Positions 54,233 through 63,147 of a stretch of 64,000 nucleotides of DNA are shown here, in pieces; the first letter of the stretch is position 1; every line of letters begins with the position of its first letter. Position numbers and translations under genes: made by a program. The stretch comes from an uncultured Sutterella sp. (GTDB lineage Bacteria > Pseudomonadota > Gammaproteobacteria > Burkholderiales > Burkholderiaceae_F), in the NCBI GenBank assembly GCA_949282745.1, contig CASDQM010000015.1, positions 1 to 64,000 on the forward strand, written 5' to 3'. The notes under the pieces were generated by a model. The model had not been told where the DNA came from, searched no databases, and saw only the letters and a program-made list of their open reading frames with translations.

Positions 54233-54412
54233 GGCGGGGTGGCTCATATGAGAGCATGATCCCGCCTAAGCAGGCGATTGGAACTTTTGGTTCACCGGGT
54301 GCTTGCCAATTTTCCCGGATGGTCGCCGCAAAAGGTTACGACAGATTCCTGATCAACAGGTATTGATGACCTGTCGGTCGGAATGACGGACTTTTCATAG
54401 AGAAAGAGTCCG
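54233..54412 (+). promoter_or_regulatory. Structured leader of porin 2
   Basis: The long untranslated region before porin 2 carries several hairpins: GGCGGG/CCCGCC (54233-54266, with an inner CTCATATGAG palindrome), ACAGGT/ACCTGT (54356-54374) and CGGACT/AGTCCG (54387-54412). This is more structure than a simple leader needs; it could be a post-transcriptional control region or contain a small RNA. I see no gene in the 441-base gap. Confidence 0.4.
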
Positions 54413-54474
54413 GGCGGAGGCGCTCAAAATCCTTCGCTTATTACAACTTATCTTCTAGACATTAAGGAATGGAA

Positions 54475-55647
54475 ATGTTCAAGAAGTCTCTCATTGCTAT
54501 CGCTGCTCTCGGCGCCTTCGCTGGCTCCGCCATGGCTGCGGACATCACGATCTCCGGTCGTATCGACACGGGTCTCAACTTCCACGATTTCGAATACAAG
54601 AATCCTGTTACCGGCATTACGGATGACGGCAACGAATTCTCGATGAAGTCTGGCCAGTACTCTGGTTCTCGTGTCACCATCAAGGGTTCGGAAGACCTCG
54701 GTAACGGCATGAAGGTTGGTTTCATCCTCGAAAACGGTTTTGACAGTGATGACGGTGAGCTCGGTCAGGGCGGCCGCATCTTCGGCCGTGAAGCCATTGT
54801 TTACTTGGAAGGTGACTTCGGTCACATCTCCATGGGTCGTGAAGGCGCCCTCTCGTCCGGTCTGGGTTCCTACAATCTCGTGTATGGCTACACGCCGTAC
54901 GGCACGGGTTGGGGTGACTTTGGCAGCAAGAACTCCGAATTCATGATCGGCGATCGTGATCGTTTCAACAACACGATCACCTATCGTTCGCCCGAATTCG
55001 CTGGCGTTCAGGTTTATGCTCAGTACTCGCTCGCCGCTGATGACGACGAAGATGATCAGTCGCGGAACAACAAGCGCTATGCCGGTTTGGGCGCCACCTA
55101 CAAGCTCGGTGCTTTCAGCACGGGTCTTGTGGTTGATACGATCATGAACAAGGCCGCCTCCACCAACACCGAAGATTCTCTCGGCATTTCTTGGGGTGCT
55201 TCGTATGACCTCGGCTTTACGAAGCCGATGATCATGGTTCAGTACGGCAAGAACGAACAGAAGCTCGGTGGTTTTGAAGCTGCTGACGTCTACGAAGGTA
55301 ACGTCCTTAGCGATGAAGGTATGAAGGGTTATGCCATCGCGATCGGTGCTATTACGCCTCTCTTCGGTGGTAACCTCTATACGGTCGCTAACTATACGGA
55401 CGGCGAAACGGAAGCTGATACCTCCTTTGGTACGGCTACCGAGGTGAGTGCTATTCGTACGGCTGACATCCAGCGCTGGGGTATTTCCGTTGGTTACGAC
55501 TATCCGCTCAGCAAGCGGACGAAGCTCTACGGTTTCGCTGCCTACAATGACGGTGAACTCAAGAGCACTGGTGTTAGAGACCACCAGACTGTTAAGTACG
55601 AAGAAACGGATATCGAAGCTGGCTTCGGTCTGATCCACTACTTCTAA
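54475..55647 (+). CDS. Outer-membrane porin 2
   Basis: A 390-residue porin paralog. Signal peptide MFKKSLIAIAALGAFAGSAMA, then ADITISGRIDTGLNFHD. Shared blocks with porin 3 are SMKSGQYS, GFILENGFDSD and IFGREAIVY. It ends HYF. ATG at 54475 is better placed from AAGGA than ATG at 54469, which is only one base away from it. Compared with porin 1 and 3 the coding sequence uses more T-ending codons, so base composition differs slightly. It has its own terminator. Confidence 0.95.
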   Translation: MFKKSLIAIAALGAFAGSAMAADITISGRIDTGLNFHDFEYKNPVTGITDDGNEFSMKSGQYSGSRVTIKGSEDLGNGMKVGFILENGFDSDDGELGQGGRIFGREAIVYLEGDFGHISMGREGALSSGLGSYNLVYGYTPYGTGWGDFGSKNSEFMIGDRDRFNNTITYRSPEFAGVQVYAQYSLAADDDEDDQSRNNKRYAGLGATYKLGAFSTGLVVDTIMNKAASTNTEDSLGISWGASYDLGFTKPMIMVQYGKNEQKLGGFEAADVYEGNVLSDEGMKGYAIAIGAITPLFGGNLYTVANYTDGETEADTSFGTATEVSAIRTADIQRWGISVGYDYPLSKRTKLYGFAAYNDGELKSTGVRDHQTVKYEETDIEAGFGLIHYF

Positions 55648-55691
55648 TCAGCCTTTCATCGGGTGTCTCCCACACCTGACATAAGCTGAAA

Positions 55692-55725
55692 GAGAGCCTC
55701 GCTCGATTCGTCGAACGGGGCTCTC
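55692..55725 (+). terminator. Terminator of porin 2
   Basis: GAGAGCC and GGCTCTC form the stem with a C/G extension around a 20-base loop; the T-run is poor. It lies about 45 bases after the stop, at the same place as in porin 1. Confidence 0.6.
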
Positions 55726-55811
55726 AACGTATTTGGTCGTTCAATCTTGCCGGGTATCGGATCTCTCGGAGAGATTCCTTTCTATTCTCTTTCGGAGGTT
55801 TTTACCCCTCC

Positions 55812-56264
55812 TCAAAGCAACTCCGTCGTCCTGATCGTCCAGTCGACGCTCGCGAGCACGCCCCGCAACACCTTCGCCACCCTGCGAAAAAGTTTCTCTT
55901 CGAAAAGATCGTTTCGGTAGGAGAGTTCCACCGAGTCCTGCGAGGTATGAAACGGAATCTCGCAGACGGTGAGCGTCGGGAAGCGCTCGAGAAAACACTT
56001 CGCCGTGTGCATGGGCACGAGCGCGATGCGGTCGGTGCCGAGCAGATACTGCGGCACTTCCGCGTAGTGCGATGTCATCACGTCGACGCGCCGCCGATGT
56101 CCGAGCCGACGCAGATACCCCTCCGCCACTCCGAAGGTGCCGCCGTAGTGCACCACCACGTGGGGTCTCGCAGCGTACTCGTCCAATGTCAACGGTTTTC
56201 CTCGTTTCTCCGGATCGGATTCGTCAAAGAGACAACAGCTGTAGTTGTCAAAATATCTTTCCAA
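55812..56264 (-). pseudogene. LysR-type regulator, C-terminal half only
   Basis: The 150 residues (DNYSCCLFDESDPEKRGKPLTLDEYAARPHVVVHYGG to VDWTIRTTELL) match the C-terminal half of the effector-binding domain of a NodD/LinR-type LysR regulator, which is normally about 300 residues with an N-terminal winged helix. Here the frame begins with TTG and is preceded by an in-frame stop (TAA) three codons upstream, and no DNA-binding domain is encoded. A transposase fragment starts only 29 bases away on the other strand, so the 5' half was probably lost by insertion and deletion. Confidence 0.8.
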
Positions 56265-56292
56265 GATCCTTTATCCCCTCTTGGAGAGAAAA

Positions 56293-56553
56293 ATGCAGTA
56301 TCCTGCCGATCTTCGTGATGTCGTCGTCCGACGTATCCTAGCCCACGAAATTTCCGCCAGGGATGCCGTCGACGAGTACGGCGTCGCCCATTCCACCGTC
56401 TACCATTGGGTAAGTCGTGCCCGCAAGCAAGCAGCTTCGCATGATGATGCCGCCCTCACCCCGTCGGGAATGATGATGCCACAGATGACGGGCAACGCTC
56501 TTTTTCTGAACTTCAAAAGAAGCTCCCCCGAGCCAAACGGCTCGAGGGAGTGA
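56293..56553 (+). pseudogene. Transposase OrfA-like fragment (HTH)
   Basis: An 86-residue frame, MQYPADLRDVVVRRILAHE then SARDAVDEYGVAHSTVYHWVSRARKQ, matches the helix-turn-helix of IS3/IS911-type OrfA proteins. The remaining residues are not transposase-like and the last ones run into a hairpin. No OrfB or terminal repeats follow, so this is a remnant. It has a GGAG ribosome site, so it could still be translated. Confidence 0.65.
56523..56550 (-). terminator. Hairpin between transposase fragment and flavin reductase
   Basis: CTCCC and CGAGCC pair with GGCTCG and GGGAG (nearly perfect, one mismatch) around a four-base loop. On the minus strand it is followed by CTTCTTTTG, so it probably terminates the flavin reductase transcript. 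Confidence 0.65.
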
Positions 56554-56623
56554 AAGTGGATCGGCCGGGAAAAGTCCCCGACCGACCCGGGGTAGAACAC
56601 TTCAATCGATCGGTCGGAGAAAA

Positions 56624-58199
56624 TCAACGCCCGGCTTTGATCGCGTCCATGGCGTAGCGGGCGGCGAGGCGTCCCGACGTGAGCGCGAAGGACGAGGTGG
56701 CGCCTTCGACCTTGATGTCGTCCGTGTCCATGAAGAGCCCGCCCATGTCGGCCCCGGCCATGTAGAGGTTCGGGATGCTGTCGCCCTGACCGTTGAGGGC
56801 CTCAAAGCGACGGTTGATCTTGATGCCGCCCAAGGTCAGGAAGTAGGTGCGGATCCCCTTGAGGGCGTAATACGGTCCCTTTTCCATGTCGAAGGCGGCG
56901 ATGTGCTCCTTCTTGCGCCCGAATTCGGCGTCGACGCCCGTCTTCGCGTATTCGTTCACCTTTTCCATGGTGGCCTTGAGGTTTTCAAAGGGCACGCCGA
57001 TCTGCATGGCGAGGTCTTCGAGGGTGTCGGCCTTGAAGGCCCAGCCGCGCTTCATGCCTTCTTCGAAGGTCTTGGGCAAAGCCTTCAGAGGCGTTCCGAC
57101 GGTCACGATCGCGTTGAAGGGAATGAGCGGACCGGTCGCAACGAGCTGATCGAACTTCGCCTGGTCGAGAATGTTGTACATGATCCCGCCCGCCGCGGTC
57201 GTGGCGGCGTAGACCTCGGTAAAGACCGAGCCGCGGGATTCGTTGAAGAAGCGCTCGCCGTTGCGGTCAATCCAGAGCCACGGCTGCGCGAGGGCGCAAC
57301 GACCCTGCTTCAACCAGTCTTCGCCGTTGAACTGATTGATCGGCGGACGGTCGGGGAGGTAAGGGGCGTTCCCGACCACCTGCGACATGCCGGCCGTGGC
57401 GCCGCCCACCTTCATCGCCATGTTGATGCCGTCGCCCGTGCGACCGTCGATGAGCGCACTGCGAAGCCAAATGGGTTCGGAGACGCTTGGGTCGCTCGAG
57501 TCGGGGACGTACTGTTGAATCATGCCGGGGTTCGCGGCAAAGCCGCCCGTCGCGAGAATCACCTTCTTCGCGTGAATGACGACCGTTTCGCCCGTCTTCG
57601 TGTCGACGGCTTCGACGCCCGTCACGCGCCCGTTCGTGAGAAGGAGCTTCTTCGCGGGCGTTTCCGTGAGGATCGTCGCGCCCTTGGCCTTCGCGGATTC
57701 GGCGAGTTTCGCGACCACGGTCGAGGCGCCGCCCTTGAAGAGGTGCCAGCAGTGGAAGGATTCTTCTTCGGGCATGATCGTGCGGATGCCGCGGATCGTC
57801 ACGCCCTTGTCGACCACCCAGTCGATGGTGGCGCCCGATTCGGCGATCAGCTGACGAACGACGTTCGGGTTGGTGCGGTAGTGGTTGAATTCCAGGAAGC
57901 GGTTGAGCGTACGCTGCACGTCCCACTTGATGCCGTGCTCCTTCTGGTAGCGCGTGCCGATGCCGAGCGACCCTTCGGGGGAAGTTGCCGGCGCCGCCCA
58001 AAATGGCGAGCTTTTCGAGAACCACGGGCTTCAGGCCCTTGTCGGTCGCTTCGGCCGCCGCGGCGATGCCGCTCAAGCCCCCGCCCACGATCACGAGATC
58101 CGTGTCCATGACGCGCGTCGCAGCGAACGCGGGCGTCGAGAGAAAGCCCGAGGCCATGAGAAGCGAGGCGGTCGCCGTCAGAAAGAAACGTCGTTGCAT
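56624..58199 (-). pseudogene. Exported FAD-dependent fumarate-reductase-like enzyme, frameshifted
   Basis: The N-terminal part (ATG 58199, AAGGAG site) encodes a signal peptide (MQRRFFLTATASLLMASGFLS) and the FAD motif LVIVGGGLSGIAAAAEATDKG up to LAILGGAGNF. The frame then shifts by one base in a run of five C (57981-57977), and the C-terminal part continues in another frame: PEGSLGIGTRYQKEHGIKWD, then VQRTLNRFLEFNHYRTNP to the end at 56624, including LATGGFAANPGM and IPNLYMAGADMGGLFMDTDD. The total fits one 524-residue flavoprotein of the fumarate/urocanate reductase family (FAD_binding_2), used with periplasmic cytochromes in anaerobic respiration. With four C it would be intact, so it is either a recent pseudogene, a slippage switch or a sequence error. 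Confidence 0.85.
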
Positions 58200-58440
58200 G
58201 GAAAGTCTCCTTTTCCGTTGAGTCCCCCTCATGATGCGCGCCGCCTTGTTCGACGTTTCGAAAGCCACATTCGTCATTTCGAACGGCGGAAACCGGCGCG
58301 CAAAAACTGCGCCGCATCCCCTGAAGTCGGAATGAAAAGATTTCTTTGATTTTGTGATTAGGAGGGTGCGGCAACCAACATTTATTCTCCTGCAGAGTGT
58401 GTGGTACGAACGCGTAAAAATGCGGAACGATTGGACTTCG

Positions 58441-58450
58441 TGCAACAAAT
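58441..58450 (+). promoter_or_regulatory. Porin box (copy 3)
   Basis: TGCAACAAAT lies about 240 bases before porin 3, matching copies 1 and 2 in nine of ten positions. The 483-base gap 58200-58682 holds no gene that I can support; it also contains the divergent promoter of the flavin reductase. Confidence 0.5.
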
Positions 58451-58682
58451 TTCTTTTCTCTCTTTTTTCGGATCTTCGCTTCTCTCGTCGAGTTTTTCCG
58501 AAAACGGACGCAAAAACTCGTCTTCAGGGGGTGCGGAATGCATGTGCGAGGATGAACCAACCCCAAACGGGAAGGTCCGCGGCTCGGCGCGCAATGCCGC
58601 AGGAACGTTTCCCCGGGACTTCAACCACAGGTTCCGCTCCATTTTGTTTCGGAACCGTCCAACTCAGTCAAGGAAACAAGAC

Positions 58683-59897
58683 ATGTTCAAGAAGTCGCTC
58701 ATCGCGCTTGTTACGCTTTCCGCCGCGGCCTTTGCCGCCAACGCCGCCGACATCACGCTCTCCGGCCGTATCGACGCGGGTCTCAACTATCACAACGAAA
58801 AGGTTACGGGCGAAAAGTCCGACGGCACCTTCTCCATGAAGTCGGGTCAGTACTCGGCTTCCCGCTTTACGCTCAAGGGTTCCGAAGAACTCGGCAACGG
58901 CACTTCCGTCGGTTTCATCCTCGAAAACGGCTTTGACTCCGACACGGGCGCCTTCTCGCAGGAAGGCAAGATCTTCGGTCGTGAAGCCATCGTCTACGTG
59001 AAGGGCGAATTCGGCACCTTCGCCATGGGCCGCGTCGGCGCGCTCGCTTCCGGTGCCGGATCGTTCAGCCGCATCTACGACTACGCCGCCTTCGGCACGG
59101 GCTGGGGCGACTACGCCGGCGCCAAGGGTCAGTTCATGCTCGGCGACCGCGACCGCTTCGACAACTCGATCACCTACGTGTCGCCCGAATTCGCCGGTCT
59201 CACGATTTCCGCTCAGTATTCGCTTCGCGCGGACGGCGCGGAAGCCGCTCACTCGTCCTTGAACAAGCGCTACGCCGCCTTGGGCGCCACCTACAACCTC
59301 GGCGCCTTCAGCACGGGTCTCGTCGTCGACACGATCATGAACGGCGCCAAGGACGACTCCTACAACACGGAAGATTCGCTCGGCGTTTCCTGGGGCGCTT
59401 CGTTTGACCTCGGCGTCACGAAGCCCATGGTGCTCGTTCAGTACGGCAAGAACGAAAACAAGTTGGGCGGCTTCAACTTCGCCCAGATGTTGAAGGACTA
59501 CGGCGATGAAGATCATCCCTACGCCGCCTCCCGCAACGGCGGCCTGAAGGGCTACGCCGTGGCGCTCGGCGCCGTCACGCCGATTCTCGGCGGCAACCTC
59601 TACACGGCCGTGAACTACACCGACGGCGAACTCGACGGCCGCGCTTACGGCGTGGACTTTACGGACGGCAAGCGCGGCGACGAACAGGGCTACGCCACGG
59701 CCGACGTGAAGCGCTGGGGTATTGCCGCGGGCTACGACTACCCGCTCTCGAAGCGCACGAAGGTCTACGGCTTTGCCGCCTACAACCAGGGGGAAGCCAA
59801 GGCTTCGCTCTATGACATGAAGGGCCAGCCGGGCAACTCCGGCAAGTTCCGCGAAAAGGACACCGAAGTCGGTTTCGGCATGGTGCACTTCTTCTAA
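58683..59897 (+). CDS. Outer-membrane porin 3
   Basis: A 404-residue porin paralog. Signal peptide MFKKSLIALVTLSAAAFAANA, then ADITLSGRIDAGLNYH; it shares KSGQYS, GFILENGFDSD and GREAIVYVKGEFG with porin 2 and ends VHFF. The ATG at 58683 has an AAGGAA site. The open frame extends upstream to 58401 without coding features. Codon use is the most GC-rich of the three porins. Confidence 0.95.
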   Translation: MFKKSLIALVTLSAAAFAANAADITLSGRIDAGLNYHNEKVTGEKSDGTFSMKSGQYSASRFTLKGSEELGNGTSVGFILENGFDSDTGAFSQEGKIFGREAIVYVKGEFGTFAMGRVGALASGAGSFSRIYDYAAFGTGWGDYAGAKGQFMLGDRDRFDNSITYVSPEFAGLTISAQYSLRADGAEAAHSSLNKRYAALGATYNLGAFSTGLVVDTIMNGAKDDSYNTEDSLGVSWGASFDLGVTKPMVLVQYGKNENKLGGFNFAQMLKDYGDEDHPYAASRNGGLKGYAVALGAVTPILGGNLYTAVNYTDGELDGRAYGVDFTDGKRGDEQGYATADVKRWGIAAGYDYPLSKRTKVYGFAAYNQGEAKASLYDMKGQPGNSGKFREKDTEVGFGMVHFF

Positions 59898-59974
59898 GTT
59901 CGTCTTGAGCCGGGGTCACGCCCGGCCCCTCGGTCAAACGGGTTCCTCTCCGCTTTGAGCGGTCCGGAGCCCCG

Positions 59975-60014
59975 AGCGACTCGCTTTCATCGGGCCCCGA
60001 AAGCGGGTCGCTTT
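59975..60014 (+). terminator. Terminator of porin 3
   Basis: AGCGAC-CGCTTTC and GAAAGCG-GTCGCT form a 13-pair stem with one mismatch and a short loop, followed by TTTG. A second hairpin (CCGGCGGG/CCCGCCGG) follows about ten bases later. Confidence 0.7.
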
Positions 60015-60141
60015 GCATTCCGGCGGGCGGTTTTCCCGCCGGTCCGCTTCCCATTTGCGGGGACGTCGTGAGAAAATGTCGGCTCTCTCAATCGACCCTG
60101 CGCCCACACAGAGCGCACACACCACGACACCGAGGCCCGTC

Positions 60142-60261
60142 ATGACCGATCCTCAGAAACCGAAGCTCCACGAAAGCTTCTACTCCGTCTTTTCCTTCGT
60201 TTTCGGCTGCATCATGTTGGGCCTTGTCGCCTATCTCGCCTACGACTGGCTGCAGGGATAA
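60142..60261 (+). CDS. Small single-helix membrane protein (39 aa)
   Basis: A 39-residue protein: a charged start (MTDPQKPKLHES) followed by one membrane helix (FVFGCIMLGLVAYLAYDWL). GAGG lies about eight bases before the ATG. A longer version from 60076 is possible but lacks a ribosome site. The family is unknown. Proteins of this size and shape often modulate a larger membrane complex. Confidence 0.55.
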   Translation: MTDPQKPKLHESFYSVFSFVFGCIMLGLVAYLAYDWLQG

Positions 60262-60333
60262 GGTGCTTCTCTCACAACGCATCCCTTGCGCCCGCCGCGC
60301 TCCCGTACTCTCCCGCAGAGCGCAGAGGCATCG

Positions 60334-61272
60334 TCATGCTTTCTTTGCGGCCCGCATTTCCCGCACTTCCGCCGTACAGAAAAGCAGAATCCCCGACCAG
60401 ATGAAGAGAAGCGGCAGGAGTTCCTCCCGTCCGAAAGGCTCGTTGAACCAGAAGATCCCGAGAAGGAGCGTGAGAATCGGGGCGAGATACTGACAGAAGC
60501 CGAGCACGTTCATCGGAAGGTTCATCGCGGCAAAGGTGAAGAGTACGAGCGGAATCGAGGTCACGATCCCCGTTCCCACGAGCGCGAACGAAAGAACCGT
60601 GTCGCCCGTGAGGAAATGTCCGAGCCCCGCCGACTGCAGGTGCCACGCGTACCAGATCGCAAAGGGGAGCATGACCGTGACTTCGAGAAGAATCCCGATC
60701 TGTGCGTCGAGCATGAGCTTCTTTTTGAGCGCCCCGTAGAGGCCCCAGGTGGCGGAAACGCCGAGCGCAATCCAGGGGAATTGTCCGAAGGACGCGATCA
60801 TGAGGGCGACCCCGGCGGCCGCGAGTCCGATCGCGGACCACTTCATGCGCCCGAGGCGCTCGGAAAAGAAGAGGACGCCCAAGAGCACCGAAATGAGGGG
60901 CGTCAAGAAGGTCCCGATCCCGAGCTGCACGACCTGTTCGGTGACGACCCCGATCACGTTGATCCACCAGTTGAGGGACGCAAAGACCGCGGCCGCAAGG
61001 AGAATCCCGGCGCGCTTCAGGTCCCGCTTGAGCGTCTCGACGGTGCGCAGAATCTCCCGCCTGCGGCCACGAACGAGAAGGAGTGCTAGCACGAAGACGA
61101 AGGTCCACACGACGCGGTGAGCGATCACTTCCCAGGAATCGGCTCGGGCGAGCAGGTTCCAGTAGAGCGCCATGAACCCCCAGAAGAGGTAGGAGACGAG
61201 CGCGGCGGCAAGACCCGCCCTGCGGTTGGGAAGGTTCGGGGAAAGCGGGCGGTCGGGGAGGGTGGTCGGCAT
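60334..61272 (-). CDS. rarD: RarD-type EamA-family permease
   Basis: A 312-residue inner-membrane protein with ten helices of the RarD/chloramphenicol-sensitive family. Characteristic segments are LVSYLFWGFMALYWNLL, VIAHRVVWTF, ASLNWWINVIGV and LGFCQYLAPILTLLLGIFWFNEPF. The physiological substrate of RarD is unknown. The ATG at 61272 follows an AAGGAC site. The gene is divergent from the pyridoxal kinase gene. Confidence 0.92.
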   Translation of the reverse strand: MPTTLPDRPLSPNLPNRRAGLAAALVSYLFWGFMALYWNLLARADSWEVIAHRVVWTFVFVLALLLVRGRRREILRTVETLKRDLKRAGILLAAAVFASLNWWINVIGVVTEQVVQLGIGTFLTPLISVLLGVLFFSERLGRMKWSAIGLAAAGVALMIASFGQFPWIALGVSATWGLYGALKKKLMLDAQIGILLEVTVMLPFAIWYAWHLQSAGLGHFLTGDTVLSFALVGTGIVTSIPLVLFTFAAMNLPMNVLGFCQYLAPILTLLLGIFWFNEPFGREELLPLLFIWSGILLFCTAEVREMRAAKKA

Positions 61273-61340
61273 GGGGCGGTCCTTCGTGGAGGCGACGCAA
61301 AGAAGTGTAGCGCAGACGGCGAAAAGCTTCTCGGAGGCGC

Positions 61341-61369
61341 GTTTCGCCCTGAATTTTTGTGGCTACAAT
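61341..61369 (+). promoter_or_regulatory. Candidate promoter of the pyridoxal kinase gene
   Basis: TACAAT (61364-61369) with a weak GTTTCG -35 at 17-base spacing lies 33 bases before the start codon. Confidence 0.4.
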
Positions 61370-61401
61370 GTCCGAACCAAACCATTCTGAGGAGACAAAA
61401 C

Positions 61402-62232
61402 ATGAAGGCAAAACGCGTGCTGGCCGTGCACGACCTCTGCTCCTTCGGGCGCTGCTCGTTGACGGCGGCGATTCCCGTGATCTCGGCGATGGGGATGCAG
61501 GTGTGTCCGCTTCCCACCGCCTTTTTCTCGAACAACCTCACCTACGGGGAATTCACCTTCCACGACTTCACCGACAAGATGACGGGCTTCATGGACCGTT
61601 GGGAGAAGTTGGGCTTTGCGTACGACGCCGTCTACAGCGGCTTTCTGGCCTCGGTCGAGCAGATCGAGGTCGTCCGCGACGCGGTGAAGCGCTTTGCGTC
61701 GCACGTGGGATCGCTCGTCGTGGTGGACCCCGCCATGGGAGACGACGGCAAGCTCTATCCGGTCTTCGGGCTCGAGTACGTCGAGGCGATGCGAACGCTC
61801 GTGAAAGAGGCGACCCTCATTACGCCCAACTTCACGGAAGCCTGCTTCCTTTTGAACGAACCCTGCGACATGACGGCTCCCTCGGAAGAAAAGCTTCGCG
61901 CCATGACCGAAAAGCTCGCCGCGCTCGGCGCCAAGCAGGTCGTGATCACGAGCGTTCCCGCAGACGACGAAATCAAGGTCGTGAGCTTTGATTCGGCGAC
62001 GGGCGAATATGCGGAACGCACGACGCCCCGCATTCCCTTTACGACCTGCGGGACGGGCGACGTCTTTACGAGTGTCGTGACGGGGGCGCTTCTCCGAGGT
62101 GAAACGCTCTCCGCCGCCGCGGAACTCGCGATGCGGTTTATCAGCCGCGTGATGGAATACACCAAGGACGCAGGAACGGACCCGCGCGAAGGGGTGATTG
62201 TGGAGCCCTGCTTGAAGGAACTCCTTCGCTGA
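61402..62232 (+). CDS. pdxY: Pyridoxal/pyridoxamine kinase
   Basis: A 276-residue ribokinase-family enzyme that phosphorylates pyridoxal-type vitamers at the 5' position in the B6 salvage pathway, using ATP. It begins RVLAVHDLCSFGRCSLTAAIPVISAMG, typical of PdxY/PdxK, with VVDPAMGDDGKLYPVF and the catalytic loop TTCGTGDVFTSVVTGALL (Asp base). The ATG at 61402 has a GAGGAG site; upstream frame extensions are not coding. PdxY rather than PdxK is a choice by resemblance. A terminator follows. Confidence 0.92.
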   Translation: MKAKRVLAVHDLCSFGRCSLTAAIPVISAMGMQVCPLPTAFFSNNLTYGEFTFHDFTDKMTGFMDRWEKLGFAYDAVYSGFLASVEQIEVVRDAVKRFASHVGSLVVVDPAMGDDGKLYPVFGLEYVEAMRTLVKEATLITPNFTEACFLLNEPCDMTAPSEEKLRAMTEKLAALGAKQVVITSVPADDEIKVVSFDSATGEYAERTTPRIPFTTCGTGDVFTSVVTGALLRGETLSAAAELAMRFISRVMEYTKDAGTDPREGVIVEPCLKELLR

Positions 62233-62260
62233 TTGCGAATCGCTGAAGATGCGACAGACG

Positions 62261-62297
62261 AGCCTCGGACGGCCTGAAGCGCCTCCGGGGCTTTTTT
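62261..62297 (+). terminator. Terminator of the pyridoxal kinase gene
   Basis: AGCC-CGGA pairs with TCCG-GGCT around a 14-base loop and is followed by six T. Confidence 0.8.
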
Positions 62298-62330
62298 GCT
62301 ACCGTTCAACGGATTCGACGGGGATTGGGG

Positions 62331-62822
62331 TCACAGAAAATAACCCAGTTCATCCAGTCGTCGGTACAACACTTGCGACGACACGCCGAAGGCCTGCCGC
62401 AGGGCGACGGGATCCTTGACGTTTCGTACCTCCACCATTGCCTTGAGAGCGACGGCGGGAATGAGGAGGGTCAAAGCGAAGGCTTCCGCCGCACGATCTC
62501 GTTCGGGATGAACGGGAAAGACCGAGGGCGCGTCCGTTCCTTTCTCCGGCCCTTCGTACCCGAGACAAAACCGTCTGAGTTCGCGGGCGACGGCAAAGCG
62601 TCGGTGTTCGGGGGCGGTATTGACATTGACGCGGATGAGAAGGTGTTGCGCATCGAGAACGCCCGTCTTGAGACCAAGGTCATCGCTGCGCTCGACGCGC
62701 AGCCCCAGACGGCGTGCATATTCCTCCGGATCGATGGGGACGTTGCAGTCCCAATGCTCATCGATCAGAGCCTGTGCGAAGGTTTGGGCCCGGTCTTTTT
62801 CGAACCGCTCCTTTGCAAACAT
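62331..62822 (-). CDS. ImmA/IrrE-like protein lacking the HEXXH zinc motif
   Basis: A 163-residue protein with the layout of the ImmA/IrrE (COG2856) metallopeptidases: an N-terminal helix, the strand before the active-site helix (HLLIRVNVNTAPEHRRFAVARELRRFCLG), and the following EAFALTLLIPAVALKAMVE segment. Where active members have HEXXH (as in AHELGHF), this protein has RELRR (residues 80-84), so both zinc histidines are replaced by Arg. The C-terminal part (DPVALRQAFGVSSQVLYRRLDELGYF) resembles the winged-helix-like end. The start at 62822 has a GGGAG site. It may act as a binding or regulatory protein, not a protease. No XRE gene is adjacent, unlike typical ImmA loci. Confidence 0.75.
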   Translation of the reverse strand: MFAKERFEKDRAQTFAQALIDEHWDCNVPIDPEEYARRLGLRVERSDDLGLKTGVLDAQHLLIRVNVNTAPEHRRFAVARELRRFCLGYEGPEKGTDAPSVFPVHPERDRAAEAFALTLLIPAVALKAMVEVRNVKDPVALRQAFGVSSQVLYRRLDELGYFL

Positions 62823-63022
62823 TTCAAAACTCCCTCTTCGACAGTTCTTTTCCGACCATTGTGACGCAGAAGAGAGACCGCCGGGAAGTGTGCTCCGGAG
62901 AATTTCCCGGGTCGTTTGCGGTCGGGCGGGTCGACATTCCCGTCTGCACGGAAAAGACCGCTTGAGGGTTTGGAGATTGGCTGGAGCGAGGCAATCGCGA
63001 CCGCGCGGCGCAAAGCAATATG
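62823..63022. other. Intergenic region upstream of the ImmA-like gene
   Basis: I see no gene between the ImmA-like start and the terminator of the flavin reductase (63023-63054). A promoter for the ImmA-like gene should lie here but no clear pair is visible. Confidence 0.4.
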
Positions 63023-63054
63023 AAAAGACGGCCGCCCGATTGCTCGGACGACCG
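63023..63054 (-). terminator. Terminator of the second flavin reductase
   Basis: On the minus strand an 11-pair stem (CGGTCGTCCGA with TCGGGCGGCCG, three G-T pairs) has a GCAA loop and is followed by TCTTTTC. It lies about 95 bases past the stop codon. Confidence 0.75.
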
Positions 63055-63147
63055 CGAGGAGAGAAATCCCGCACTCGGTCTGCGGGTGAGGATCCCGCCT
63101 CCCGCGCTCTCCCTTTGAGAGCAGGAGGAAAGGATTTTCTTGGAGAT

